Shown: piece by piece, positions 6,874 to 13,373 of the stretch
How positions within the stretch are numbered: the first letter of the stretch is position 1
How the letters are laid out: each line of letters begins with the position of its first letter
NCBI GenBank assembly: GCA_002383285.1
Contig: DFXU01000023.1
Location: 1 to 25,356 of the forward strand
DNA length: 25,356 nucleotides
Source: Caryophanales bacterium UBA4100
GTDB lineage: Bacteria; Bacillota; Bacilli; Paenibacillales; UBA4045
Direction of reading: 5' to 3'
Translations under genes and position numbers: made by a program
The notes under the pieces: generated by a model
Database searches by the model: none
The model's input: only the letters and a program-made list of their open reading frames with translations
Told to the model about the DNA's origin: nothing

Positions 6874-8154
6874 TCAATAGCGGAATGTACGCGACAACTC
6901 GATAAGATACAGAATAGTAAACCAAACAGCTACCGCCTGCCCGATCATAGCAAGCAGCGGAGCGGCAAGCAAATAGCCAGCAATCACAACAGTAATACCC
7001 ATAAGGTACCCCACTAATTCAAGTGACATTCTGCGTTCCGGCAGCATATTCGTTAATAACACAGCGTTCTTCTTCTCTTCCTTCGTCTGAAATCGGTGTG
7101 CCCACCATAGGAAGGGCAGGATCTTGGATAGATAGCTAAGGATTGTAGGTGTGAACCAGCCCATTACAAGTATGTAGATCAGAATCTCATGCTGCTGAGA
7201 ATGACTGCCGTACAGTAAAGAATAAGCGCTCCATATGAGGAACAAGAAGCACATAATCGGAATGAGGTGCAGGGCGATACTTACAACACCTACGGGACGT
7301 TTACTCCGGCTAAGCTTACGAATACCATACACATATATGATAAACCAACCCAGAGCGAATAACATAGTCACTGTAGCGATAAGCCCAATCCAAGCCATCC
7401 CGATCCATAGCCCTATGGCCTGCAACCAAACTCCTGCATGGTAAATACTGACGATCCAGTACGCATTACTACTCGGCTTCTTGGAGGATATATAGAACAT
7501 TGGAAGCAGCTTGATGCTGAATATTATAATTAACCCGCTTAACCACCCCGCAATCCCAAACCATAGATGACCTCCAAGAATTTTTGCATAATGATTCGCA
7601 TATCCTTCGTAGGCGAAAGAAAGACCCATCCTCATCCCCAACGAGATCGTGATCATGAGTGCTATTACACTTAGACTCACCCCGTATACGAAAACATTCC
7701 ATTCTTTCTTCAATATGAATGTCATCGCCAAATTAATCACGTAAATGAGTACTCCAGCTACAATGAATATTCCGCCTATTACAATTAGCTTCTCTCCAAT
7801 TAAGAATCCCGCAATCATAAATAGGTAACCTAGTGTATATAATACGAACTGGATATAACCCAAACTTCGACTGAATAATGATGTTCGCATAATTACTTGT
7901 ACGAGCTGGAAGCTTGCCCCCATCGCAACCGTTGTTGCCCAACCTAAGAGCAATAGGTGTGCTAGAAACCATCCTTTAGGATTGCGCATGCTCTGAAACT
8001 CTACTAGCTCAGGGAATAGCCTTACAGCAACAATCATAGCGGCCAAGAGCATTACCATTCCTACGGCAAAATATAGCATACTCAGCTTCAGAATACGTAG
8101 ATTGGACGCCTCCTTCTTCACAGCAGCTGCTTTATGAGTAACTTCGTTAGACAT
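6874..8154 (-). CDS. Heme-copper oxidase subunit I-like / NnrS-like membrane protein (paralog A)
   Basis: The 426-aa product is almost entirely hydrophobic with about 12 predicted transmembrane helices. It shares motifs with the protein at 9516-10748: a His in HLLLLGWATTVAMGA, GGHLWFGIAGWL, KLLPMFYIS, and a late YLSKILPFLWWAH. Conserved intramembrane His and Trp residues suggest heme or copper binding, as in the cbb3-oxidase-I/NnrS superfamily. NnrS proteins protect against NO and accompany denitrification genes, which fits NirK nearby. It lacks clear evidence of the full oxidase active site, so catalysis is unproven. AAGGAGG is 8 nt before ATG 8154. It diverges from the DUF2249 operon across a shared Crp/Fnr box. 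Confidence 0.75.
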   Translation of the reverse strand: MSNEVTHKAAAVKKEASNLRILKLSMLYFAVGMVMLLAAMIVAVRLFPELVEFQSMRNPKGWFLAHLLLLGWATTVAMGASFQLVQVIMRTSLFSRSLGYIQFVLYTLGYLFMIAGFLIGEKLIVIGGIFIVAGVLIYVINLAMTFILKKEWNVFVYGVSLSVIALMITISLGMRMGLSFAYEGYANHYAKILGGHLWFGIAGWLSGLIIIFSIKLLPMFYISSKKPSSNAYWIVSIYHAGVWLQAIGLWIGMAWIGLIATVTMLFALGWFIIYVYGIRKLSRSKRPVGVVSIALHLIPIMCFLFLIWSAYSLLYGSHSQQHEILIYILVMGWFTPTILSYLSKILPFLWWAHRFQTKEEKKNAVLLTNMLPERRMSLELVGYLMGITVVIAGYLLAAPLLAMIGQAVAVWFTILYLIELSRTFRY

Positions 8155-8253
8155 CTATTGTTCCTCCTTTATCAAGACGTTGAACAAGCTTATAGAACGA
8201 GAAAGTTCATCTTCATCTCTACTCGAAGTAGCTTGGATATATCATAACTCTAA

Positions 8254-8295
8254 TGTGACGCACATCACACCATCGATTTTGTAGAGGATTACAAT
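8254..8295 (+). promoter_or_regulatory. Divergent Crp/Fnr box and -10 of the DUF2249 operon
   Basis: TGTGA-CGCACA-TCACA (8254-8269, centre 8261.5) lies between the two divergent NO-associated units. TACAAT (8290-8295) follows on the plus strand and predicts a start near 8302, box at about -41. The same box may serve the minus-strand NnrS-like gene, where the -10 is weaker. Confidence 0.7.
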
Positions 8296-8356
8296 AAACG
8301 AGTATCAACAGTCACTAAGCTGTTGTGTACATCATAAACCCTAAGGAGGAACCACC

Positions 8357-8590
8357 ATGAACACATTCACAGCTACCGTTGTTGCCACAGAATACCCGCC
8401 TCAATTAAAGCATAAGGTTATCTTCGAAACCTTTGATGGTCTAAAGCCTGAAGAAGCCATGCTCTTGGTCAACGACCACGATCCAAAACCGTTACGCTTC
8501 CAATTCGAGTCCATGCACGCTGGCTCATATACATGGGAGTATCTGGAGCAAGGTCCAGAAATATTTCGAGTGAAAATCGGTAAGCTATAG
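8357..8590 (+). CDS. DUF2249 protein (single domain)
   Basis: The 77-aa product is a single DUF2249 domain, recognised by HKVIFETFDGLKPEEAMLLVNDHDPKPLRFQFE and the WEYLEQGPEIFRVKIG ending. The family has a TusA-like fold and is often found next to denitrification and NO-stress genes; its reaction is not established. AAGGAGGAACCACC precedes the ATG. It is the first gene of a plus-strand operon of five genes behind the Crp/Fnr-type promoter. Confidence 0.9.
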   Translation: MNTFTATVVATEYPPQLKHKVIFETFDGLKPEEAMLLVNDHDPKPLRFQFESMHAGSYTWEYLEQGPEIFRVKIGKL

Positions 8591-8604
8591 GGAGATGACC
8601 TCAT

Positions 8605-8928
8605 ATGGCTAACATTCAAGTGATTGATGAGAAAACCATCAAAATTGAAGTTACATTAGACGATGCCAAGAATATGATTCAAGAAGCATCGAGCAAGCTG
8701 GCTACGTATGCTCAGGATATTGTTACGATATATGAGAAGATGCCTGAATTTGAATACACCTACTTCTGTTTCTATGCTTATGATACTGCTGCCTTGTTCG
8801 AACATATCCTAGAGCTCGATCCCAAAAATTATACATCGTTCTCTCTGGATGCACCAGATTCTTTCTTCTATACACTCTATGGTGGAATGGCTGGGTTATA
8901 TCAGAGCGCGCTTCATGAGCTGGCTTAA
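8605..8928 (+). CDS. Unrecognised 107-aa protein in the DUF2249 operon
   Basis: I do not recognise a family. The sequence is soluble and acidic, has no Cys or signal peptide, and is rich in aromatic residues in its middle (EFEYTYFCFYAYDTAALFEHIL contains the only Cys) and end (DSFFYTLYGGMAGLYQSAL). The start codon follows GGGAGATG and lies 14 nt after the preceding DUF2249 gene; the next gene starts 46 nt downstream. Position between two DUF2249 genes, under the same Crp/Fnr-type promoter, suggests a role in nitrogen-oxide metabolism. Function unknown. Confidence 0.8.
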   Translation: MANIQVIDEKTIKIEVTLDDAKNMIQEASSKLATYAQDIVTIYEKMPEFEYTYFCFYAYDTAALFEHILELDPKNYTSFSLDAPDSFFYTLYGGMAGLYQSALHELA

Positions 8929-8974
8929 GCTCTGATTTAAGATTGCACCAGAATTTGTGAAAGGAGTGATACTT

Positions 8975-9499
8975 ATGTCGAAGATTATTGAATTGGATGT
9001 GCGACCTTACCTGCGTAAGAAGCTCGAGCCATTCCAAGTTATCATGGATACAGTCAAGACACTAGAGAAGGAAGATACCTTTGTATTGCACGCTACCTTT
9101 AAACCTACGCCATTGTTAGGCTTACTAAAAACCAAAGGCTATAATAACACGGTTGAACAGATTGATGCTGAGCATTGGATTACGACCTTCAAGCACAGGA
9201 GTCAGAAGCAGCAATCCAATATCGAGCCTGCTGAGATCATCTCAGAAGAGGATGTAATTCCTGATTGTCCAGAACGACCAGCTCAGACATATGAACTCGA
9301 TAATCGAGGATTAGAGCCCCCTCAACCAATGATCCGAACCCTGGCCAAGCTGCAGAAGGTACAATCTGGAGATAAAGTTACAATCCATAATGACAGGGTA
9401 CCCATGTTTCTAATCGAGGAACTGAACACTCTAGGCTACACCTATGAAGTAGAAGACCAAGAAGACGGTTCCGCCAAAGTTACCATTACTAAATCTTGA
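8975..9499 (+). CDS. Tandem DUF2249 protein
   Basis: The 174-aa product holds two DUF2249 domains. The first (residues about 4-75) opens with IELDVRPYLRKKLEPFQVIM and the second (about 108-172) with YELDNRGLEPPQPMIRTL. A charged, Gln-rich linker joins them. ATG 8975 is 8 nt after AAGGAG; a GTG at 8957 lies before that site and was rejected. Together with the single-domain paralog it forms a two-protein DUF2249 set next to membrane proteins of the NnrS-like type. Molecular function is not known. Confidence 0.88.
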   Translation: MSKIIELDVRPYLRKKLEPFQVIMDTVKTLEKEDTFVLHATFKPTPLLGLLKTKGYNNTVEQIDAEHWITTFKHRSQKQQSNIEPAEIISEEDVIPDCPERPAQTYELDNRGLEPPQPMIRTLAKLQKVQSGDKVTIHNDRVPMFLIEELNTLGYTYEVEDQEDGSAKVTITKS

Positions 9500-9515
9500 G
9501 AAAGGGGTCATTCAT

Positions 9516-10748
9516 ATGTTCCGACTTCCCTTTCTATTCATTATTACAGGTATCATCAGCTTTGTTCTATTCCAATTGTTAACGTTATTCGATCTAGCTA
9601 GTTGGATGGGCGATCAGCCAAGAAATCCAACTGGCTGGTTTCGCATACACCTGCTGGTGTTGGGCTGGGGTACGATGATCGCTATGGGGGCTGTATACCA
9701 GCTCATTAACGTGGTGCTCCAGTCTACCATCTATAGCCGGAAGCTCGGATTTATTCACTATGGATTTTTCGCCGTGGGAACGACTGGTTTACTTATCGGC
9801 TTTACCAATATGAATGTAATATGGATCGCTGGATTTGCTACTATTGCTTTCATTGGCATACTACTATTTGCCTGGAATATGGGTGTAACCTTACTTCGCG
9901 CTTCACAGTGGAATGCTGTTACGATTAGTACAGCTTGTGCAGTTCTTTACTTAACATTAACAGGACTTACAGGTATGGCTATGGGCTTAAATTTTCACTT
10001 TAATCAATGGGGCAATTTCCACGATCAGCTGTTCGGTGCCCACCTATGGCTTGGAACGCTTGGCTGGTTTGGCCTCATAATTACGGGAATAAGCTATAAG
10101 ATGCTCCCTATGTTCTACCTGTCACATGGGTTTCCAACTAATATGCAGCGAATTATTATCGTACTATGGAATGCCGGTGTGCTGACAGGAGCTATATCGT
10201 TCTTATTCGATTGGCATGTATTCATGAGATGGCTCGGACTATTGATCATCGTACTTGCTTTTATCGCGTACAACATTCATATTTCACAAATATATAAAGC
10301 CCGTCACAAGCCCGATCCAGGTTATGGCATCATCTGGTCTATCCGATCTGCAAGAACACTTATGGTTGTTGGTATCATCACGCTTATACTATTTCCCATA
10401 TTCCCTGCGTACATGTACCAGTCGAATATCATCACGATCTTGGGCTGGATTTATTTGTGGGGCTGGGTAGCAATGACGATATTAGGTTATTTGTCCAAGA
10501 TTGTTCCATTCCTATGGTGGACACATAAGTATGGTCCGCAGGTTGGCAAGAGAAGAATCCCAACTATGGCTGAGCTAATCAATGACCGTCATGCTCATTA
10601 TGGTCTATCCGTTATTGTGATCTCCTTACTTGTACTATTATGCGGGTTAGGGTTGAATTTGCCGTTACTTATCGCAATCGGTGGCAGCTGCTTGGCTATA
10701 GGATCATTACTATACATTAGCTTGATAACCCGTGTATTCACACGATAA
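9516..10748 (+). CDS. Heme-copper oxidase subunit I-like / NnrS-like membrane protein (paralog B)
   Basis: The 410-aa product has about 12 transmembrane helices and is a clear paralog of the protein at 6874-8154. Shared landmarks are NPTGWFRIHLLVLGWGTMIA, GAHLWLGTLGW, KMLPMFYLS and YLSKIVPFLWWTH. The His residues in these motifs are candidate heme or metal ligands. It lacks the N-terminal 25-residue extension of paralog A. AAAGGGG lies 8 nt before the ATG, 17 nt after the tandem DUF2249 gene, so it is co-transcribed with it. A role in NO protection or turnover is inferred from family and from the nirK context. Confidence 0.75.
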   Translation: MFRLPFLFIITGIISFVLFQLLTLFDLASWMGDQPRNPTGWFRIHLLVLGWGTMIAMGAVYQLINVVLQSTIYSRKLGFIHYGFFAVGTTGLLIGFTNMNVIWIAGFATIAFIGILLFAWNMGVTLLRASQWNAVTISTACAVLYLTLTGLTGMAMGLNFHFNQWGNFHDQLFGAHLWLGTLGWFGLIITGISYKMLPMFYLSHGFPTNMQRIIIVLWNAGVLTGAISFLFDWHVFMRWLGLLIIVLAFIAYNIHISQIYKARHKPDPGYGIIWSIRSARTLMVVGIITLILFPIFPAYMYQSNIITILGWIYLWGWVAMTILGYLSKIVPFLWWTHKYGPQVGKRRIPTMAELINDRHAHYGLSVIVISLLVLLCGLGLNLPLLIAIGGSCLAIGSLLYISLITRVFTR

Positions 10749-10777
10749 TTCGAGAAATTCACACTAGGAGGGTTACT

Positions 10778-11071
10778 ATGGATATGCTAAGAGAATGCCT
10801 CAGGCAGGTATATGATCCTGAGCTAGGAGTTAATATTGTTGATCTCGGGCTCGTATACGAGGTCGAGGAGCAGGATGGTCACGTTCAAGTGCGTATGACA
10901 CTGACTACACCAGGCTGCCCCATGCATGATATGATTACAAGCGGTGTAGAACGTGCACTAATAGAATTGCCCGAGGTTCAATCTGTCAAGGTTGATATCG
11001 TCTGGCAGCCAGCATGGTCTCCAGCTCAGATGTCTGATGCTGCGAAGCAACAATTGGGCTATTTAGCATAG
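10778..11071 (+). CDS. DUF59/MIP18-family (PaaD/SufT-like) metal-sulfur cluster protein
   Basis: The 97-aa product is a DUF59 domain: YDPELGVNIVDLGLVYEVE near the start and TLTTPGCPMHDMI with the conserved Cys near residue 48. The family acts in Fe-S cluster maturation or carries metal (SufT, PaaD, MIP18). AGGAGG is 6 nt before the ATG. It is the last gene of the DUF2249/NnrS-like operon and is followed by a strong hairpin. In a NO-exposed cell, Fe-S repair is a reasonable role, but that is inference. Confidence 0.9.
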   Translation: MDMLRECLRQVYDPELGVNIVDLGLVYEVEEQDGHVQVRMTLTTPGCPMHDMITSGVERALIELPEVQSVKVDIVWQPAWSPAQMSDAAKQQLGYLA

Positions 11072-11086
11072 ATATAGGTTTCATCT

Positions 11087-11127
11087 CCTTTGAAGTAAGT
11101 ATATACTTATTTCAGAGGATTTTTATT
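11087..11127 (+). terminator. Terminator or operator palindrome between the DUF59 gene and crp/fnr
   Basis: A 32-bp imperfect palindrome (11087-11118) has arms that pair fully in RNA with two G-U wobbles and is followed by ATTTTTATT. It fits a rho-independent terminator for the preceding operon. Only 30 bp remain before the regulator's ATG. A TATACT -10 (11102-11107) inside the palindrome could start the regulator transcript, so the element may have both roles. Confidence 0.65.
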
Positions 11128-11148
11128 GTACTGAAAGGAGCTGTACTA

Positions 11149-11835
11149 ATGCCGGATAAGATGGAGATGCTTCGCCTCCTTCCGATGTTTCGCGACCTAA
11201 ACCAAGAGGAGCTTGAACTCATATGGGGAATTACAATTCCAAGGTCATACAAGAAGAGAACGATCGTCTTTACCGAAGGAAGCGACAAGGAAGCCGTATA
11301 CTTTATTCAGGACGGTCTTGTTAAAGCATTCAAAACCGATGAGAACGGCAATGAGCACATCGTTTCCTTCCTCAAGACAGGCGATATGTTCCCGCATACG
11401 GGCTTCTTCAATCAGAATCCGTATCCTGCTACAGCCGAGGTTATTGTAGATACTCAGCTGCTTGCCATCCCAGTTCGATCATTCGAGCAACTATTAACGA
11501 ATATACCCGCTATCTCCATGAAGTTACTAAGAGCAATGAGCGAGAAGATCAGAGAGCTCCAAGGGAAGCTTCAAGAGCTTACCGGGAACGATGTTCAGGA
11601 TCGTGGATTGCTGTTCCTAATCAAGCTTGCTGAGAATTATGGCACTCTGCGGAATGGCTCTGTACATATCGATGTACCTATGACAAACCAAGAATTTGCA
11701 GATACCATTGGTTCAACGAGAGAGACGGTCAACCGTCTCATCAATCAGCTGCGCAAGGAGGATATTCTCGAGACGAATCGCAATGGTTATATTATTCGAG
11801 ATTATGAAGCACTGAAGAATTGGTCGCATAAGTGA
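11149..11835 (+). CDS. Crp/Fnr-family transcriptional regulator without cysteines
   Basis: The 228-aa product has an N-terminal cyclic-nucleotide-like sensor domain (about residues 8-125), a dimerisation helix (about 118-142) and a C-terminal winged helix (QEFADTIGSTRETVNRLINQL, 181-201). The recognition helix carries Arg191, Glu192 and Arg196, the spacing used by E. coli CRP to read TGTGA, and the boxes around this island have just that half-site. There is no Cys in the protein, so an FNR-type Fe-S oxygen sensor is excluded. A heme/NO sensor (DNR/NNR-like) or a small-molecule sensor is possible. GAAAGGAG precedes ATG 11149. It most likely activates the surrounding denitrification genes. Confidence 0.93.
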   Translation: MPDKMEMLRLLPMFRDLNQEELELIWGITIPRSYKKRTIVFTEGSDKEAVYFIQDGLVKAFKTDENGNEHIVSFLKTGDMFPHTGFFNQNPYPATAEVIVDTQLLAIPVRSFEQLLTNIPAISMKLLRAMSEKIRELQGKLQELTGNDVQDRGLLFLIKLAENYGTLRNGSVHIDVPMTNQEFADTIGSTRETVNRLINQLRKEDILETNRNGYIIRDYEALKNWSHK

Positions 11836-11964
11836 TCGGAGTCCCCTTCATTCAGAGCGTCTCTGTCACGCAGGATGCTTCACTTAAACAGACGATGAAG
11901 TGAGCCCCATCACAATTATTCATAATTTATTGCATTTGTTACGATAATTCGACAGACATTAATA

Positions 11965-12007
11965 TGTGTTCCTCATCACACTTGCAACATGCTCGGTGAC
12001 GTAATCT
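11965..12007 (+). promoter_or_regulatory. Predicted Crp/Fnr-type promoter of nirK
   Basis: TGTGT-TCCTCA-TCACA (11965-11980, one mismatch, centre 11972.5) is followed by TAATCT (12002-12007), predicting a start near 12014 with the box at -41.5. A weaker AGTGA-GCCCCA-TCACA site is centred 66 bp further upstream (11899-11914). Confidence 0.6.
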
Positions 12008-12020
12008 TAAGCTATCAAAG

Positions 12021-12081
12021 ATAACCGAACCGAGTACCAAACATCATAAGGATAACATTGCTGTTTATCCTTTTCGGTTAT
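12021..12081 (+). promoter_or_regulatory. Two-stem hairpin in the predicted nirK leader
   Basis: An outer 9-bp stem (ATAACCGAA 12021-12029 with TTCGGTTAT 12073-12081) encloses an inner 8-bp stem (AAGGATAA 12048-12055 with TTATCCTT 12065-12072). The right-hand arms are contiguous, and 18 nt bulge out on the left. It would form in the 5' UTR of nirK. Function unknown; a role in RNA stability or attenuation is possible. Confidence 0.55.
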
Positions 12082-12100
12082 TTGTGAAATATATCACAAA
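12081..12100. promoter_or_regulatory. Perfect Crp/Fnr palindrome inside the nirK leader
   Basis: TTTGTGAAATATATCACAAA is the best-matching box of the island (TGTGA-N6-TCACA), but its centre is only about 35 bp before the nirK start codon. An activator there would place the transcription start at or past the ATG. It may act as a repressor or roadblock site. Confidence 0.6.
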
Positions 12101-12125
12101 AATTTGAGAAGGAATGGTGATTGAT

Positions 12126-13109
12126 ATGTTTATGGTTAAGAAAGGTGTTATCGTCCTTGCAACATTCGCACTAATTGCAGCAGGCTGTGGAGTAAACAAT
12201 GTTCAAGCTCCTATAGAAGTAGCAGAAGCTAGTGTGGTAGAGAAGATAAACCAGCCGCCAATTGAACCCATTGTTGTAAGGGAAGGCAATGTAGTGAACA
12301 TCGAGATGACTGCCCAAGTAACTGATGTTGAGATATCCTCAGGCGTGTTCTATAACGCCTGGACCTTCAATGGTACCGTCCCTGGACCCGTACTTCGTGT
12401 TAAAGAAGGCGATACAATCAACTTTACCTTGAAGAATATGGATCCATTCATTCCGCACTCCATGGACTTCCATGCTGTACACGCCGCTCCAAGTGTGAAG
12501 TTTATCGATGTAATGCCGAATGAAGAAGGCACATTCACTTATCCCGCGAATACACCAGGCGTGTTCATGTATCACTGCGGTACCAAGCCAGTATTGTCTC
12601 ACATTGCCAATGGTATGTATGGCGTCATCATTGTTGAGCCGACTGATGGTTACCCGACAGATGCTGACATCGACCGCGAATATACATTAGTTCAGAGTGA
12701 GTGGTATACAGAAGGCGACTTTAACGCATTCCTTAATGAAGAGCCAGAATATGTAGTATTCAATGGTAATGATTTCACTCTTAAGGATAAGCCAATGCTT
12801 GCTAAGGTAGGCGATAAGGTCCGCTTCTATGTGAACAACGTTGGACCAAACGAAGTTAGCTCCTTCCACATTGTTGGTACAGTAATGGACAATGTATATG
12901 TAGACGGCAATCCTAAGAATAGACTGTACGGCTTGCAAACGATCATGCTTCCTGCAAGCGGTGGTGCTGTAGTTGAAGTGACCGTTACAGAGGAAGGCGA
13001 CTACCCGATCGTTACTCACCAATTCGACCATGCAACCAAGGGTGCTGTAGCTATTCTAAGAGTTACTAAAGACGGTCTAGATCATGGTGGAGAGGCTATG
13101 AGCCACTAA
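12126..13109 (+). CDS. nirK: Copper-containing nitrite reductase (lipoprotein)
   Basis: The 327-aa product is a two-cupredoxin-domain nitrite reductase that reduces nitrite to NO outside the membrane. All copper ligands are present: type 1 His111, Cys151, His159 and Met164 (HSMDFH, MYHC, LSHIANGM); type 2 His116, His150 and His298 (VTHQF). The catalytic Asp114 and His248 (SSFHIVG) are also kept. A lipoprotein signal ends at Cys21 (LIAAGC), so it is membrane-anchored as usual in Gram-positive denitrifiers. The start is uncertain among ATG 12126, ATG 12132 and ATG 12114; 12126 lies after GGTGA and gives the best signal peptide. It is monocistronic, downstream of the Crp/Fnr regulator, with a structured leader and its own terminator. 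Confidence 0.95.
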   Translation: MFMVKKGVIVLATFALIAAGCGVNNVQAPIEVAEASVVEKINQPPIEPIVVREGNVVNIEMTAQVTDVEISSGVFYNAWTFNGTVPGPVLRVKEGDTINFTLKNMDPFIPHSMDFHAVHAAPSVKFIDVMPNEEGTFTYPANTPGVFMYHCGTKPVLSHIANGMYGVIIVEPTDGYPTDADIDREYTLVQSEWYTEGDFNAFLNEEPEYVVFNGNDFTLKDKPMLAKVGDKVRFYVNNVGPNEVSSFHIVGTVMDNVYVDGNPKNRLYGLQTIMLPASGGAVVEVTVTEEGDYPIVTHQFDHATKGAVAILRVTKDGLDHGGEAMSH

Positions 13110-13156
13110 TTGCATTACTGTCTAGTGCCCAGTAATATACGGCAGTTCAATGAGCG

Positions 13157-13202
13157 GAAGAGGATATCTCACTGGTTAATTAATAAGTGGGATATCCTCT
13201 TC
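13157..13202 (+). terminator. nirK terminator
   Basis: A 17-bp stem with one wobble (GAAGAGGATATC...GATATCCTCTTC arms) lies 48 bp after the nirK stop, followed by an AT-rich tail. It also separates nirK from the convergent germination operon. Confidence 0.9.
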
Positions 13203-13228
13203 TATATATTATTCTGCAATGTCATTTG

Positions 13229-13372
13229 TCATTTTTCTTTCATCCACGGTGGATCCCCGTGTTTATGCAACTGCTGATTAATCGTATAGATGGCCCATGG
13301 TATGATTACTGAGAGCGCTGCGCAGAGCAGTATTAGCCCTGACGGTATAAGGCCCACAAATAGTTGCCACAT
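13229..13372 (-). CDS. 47-aa single-helix membrane protein, fourth gene of the germinant receptor operon
   Basis: The frame starts MWQLFVGLIPSGLILLCAAL one base after the gerAC stop and ends at 13229. Residues about 4-30 form one transmembrane helix, and the C-terminal tail is hydrophilic (HKHGDPPWMKEK). Its ribosome binding site (AAGGAAG) lies within the end of gerAC, so translation is coupled. Germinant receptor operons of several Bacillales carry a short membrane 'D' subunit gene, and this could be one, although those described usually have two helices. Assignment is by context only. Confidence 0.65.
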   Translation of the reverse strand: MWQLFVGLIPSGLILLCAALSVIIPWAIYTINQQLHKHGDPPWMKEK

Positions 13373-13373
13373 C

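Noticed and set aside
12339..13031. Minus-strand open frames opposite nirK
   Set aside because: They lack ribosome binding sites and are explained by the codon usage of nirK on the other strand.
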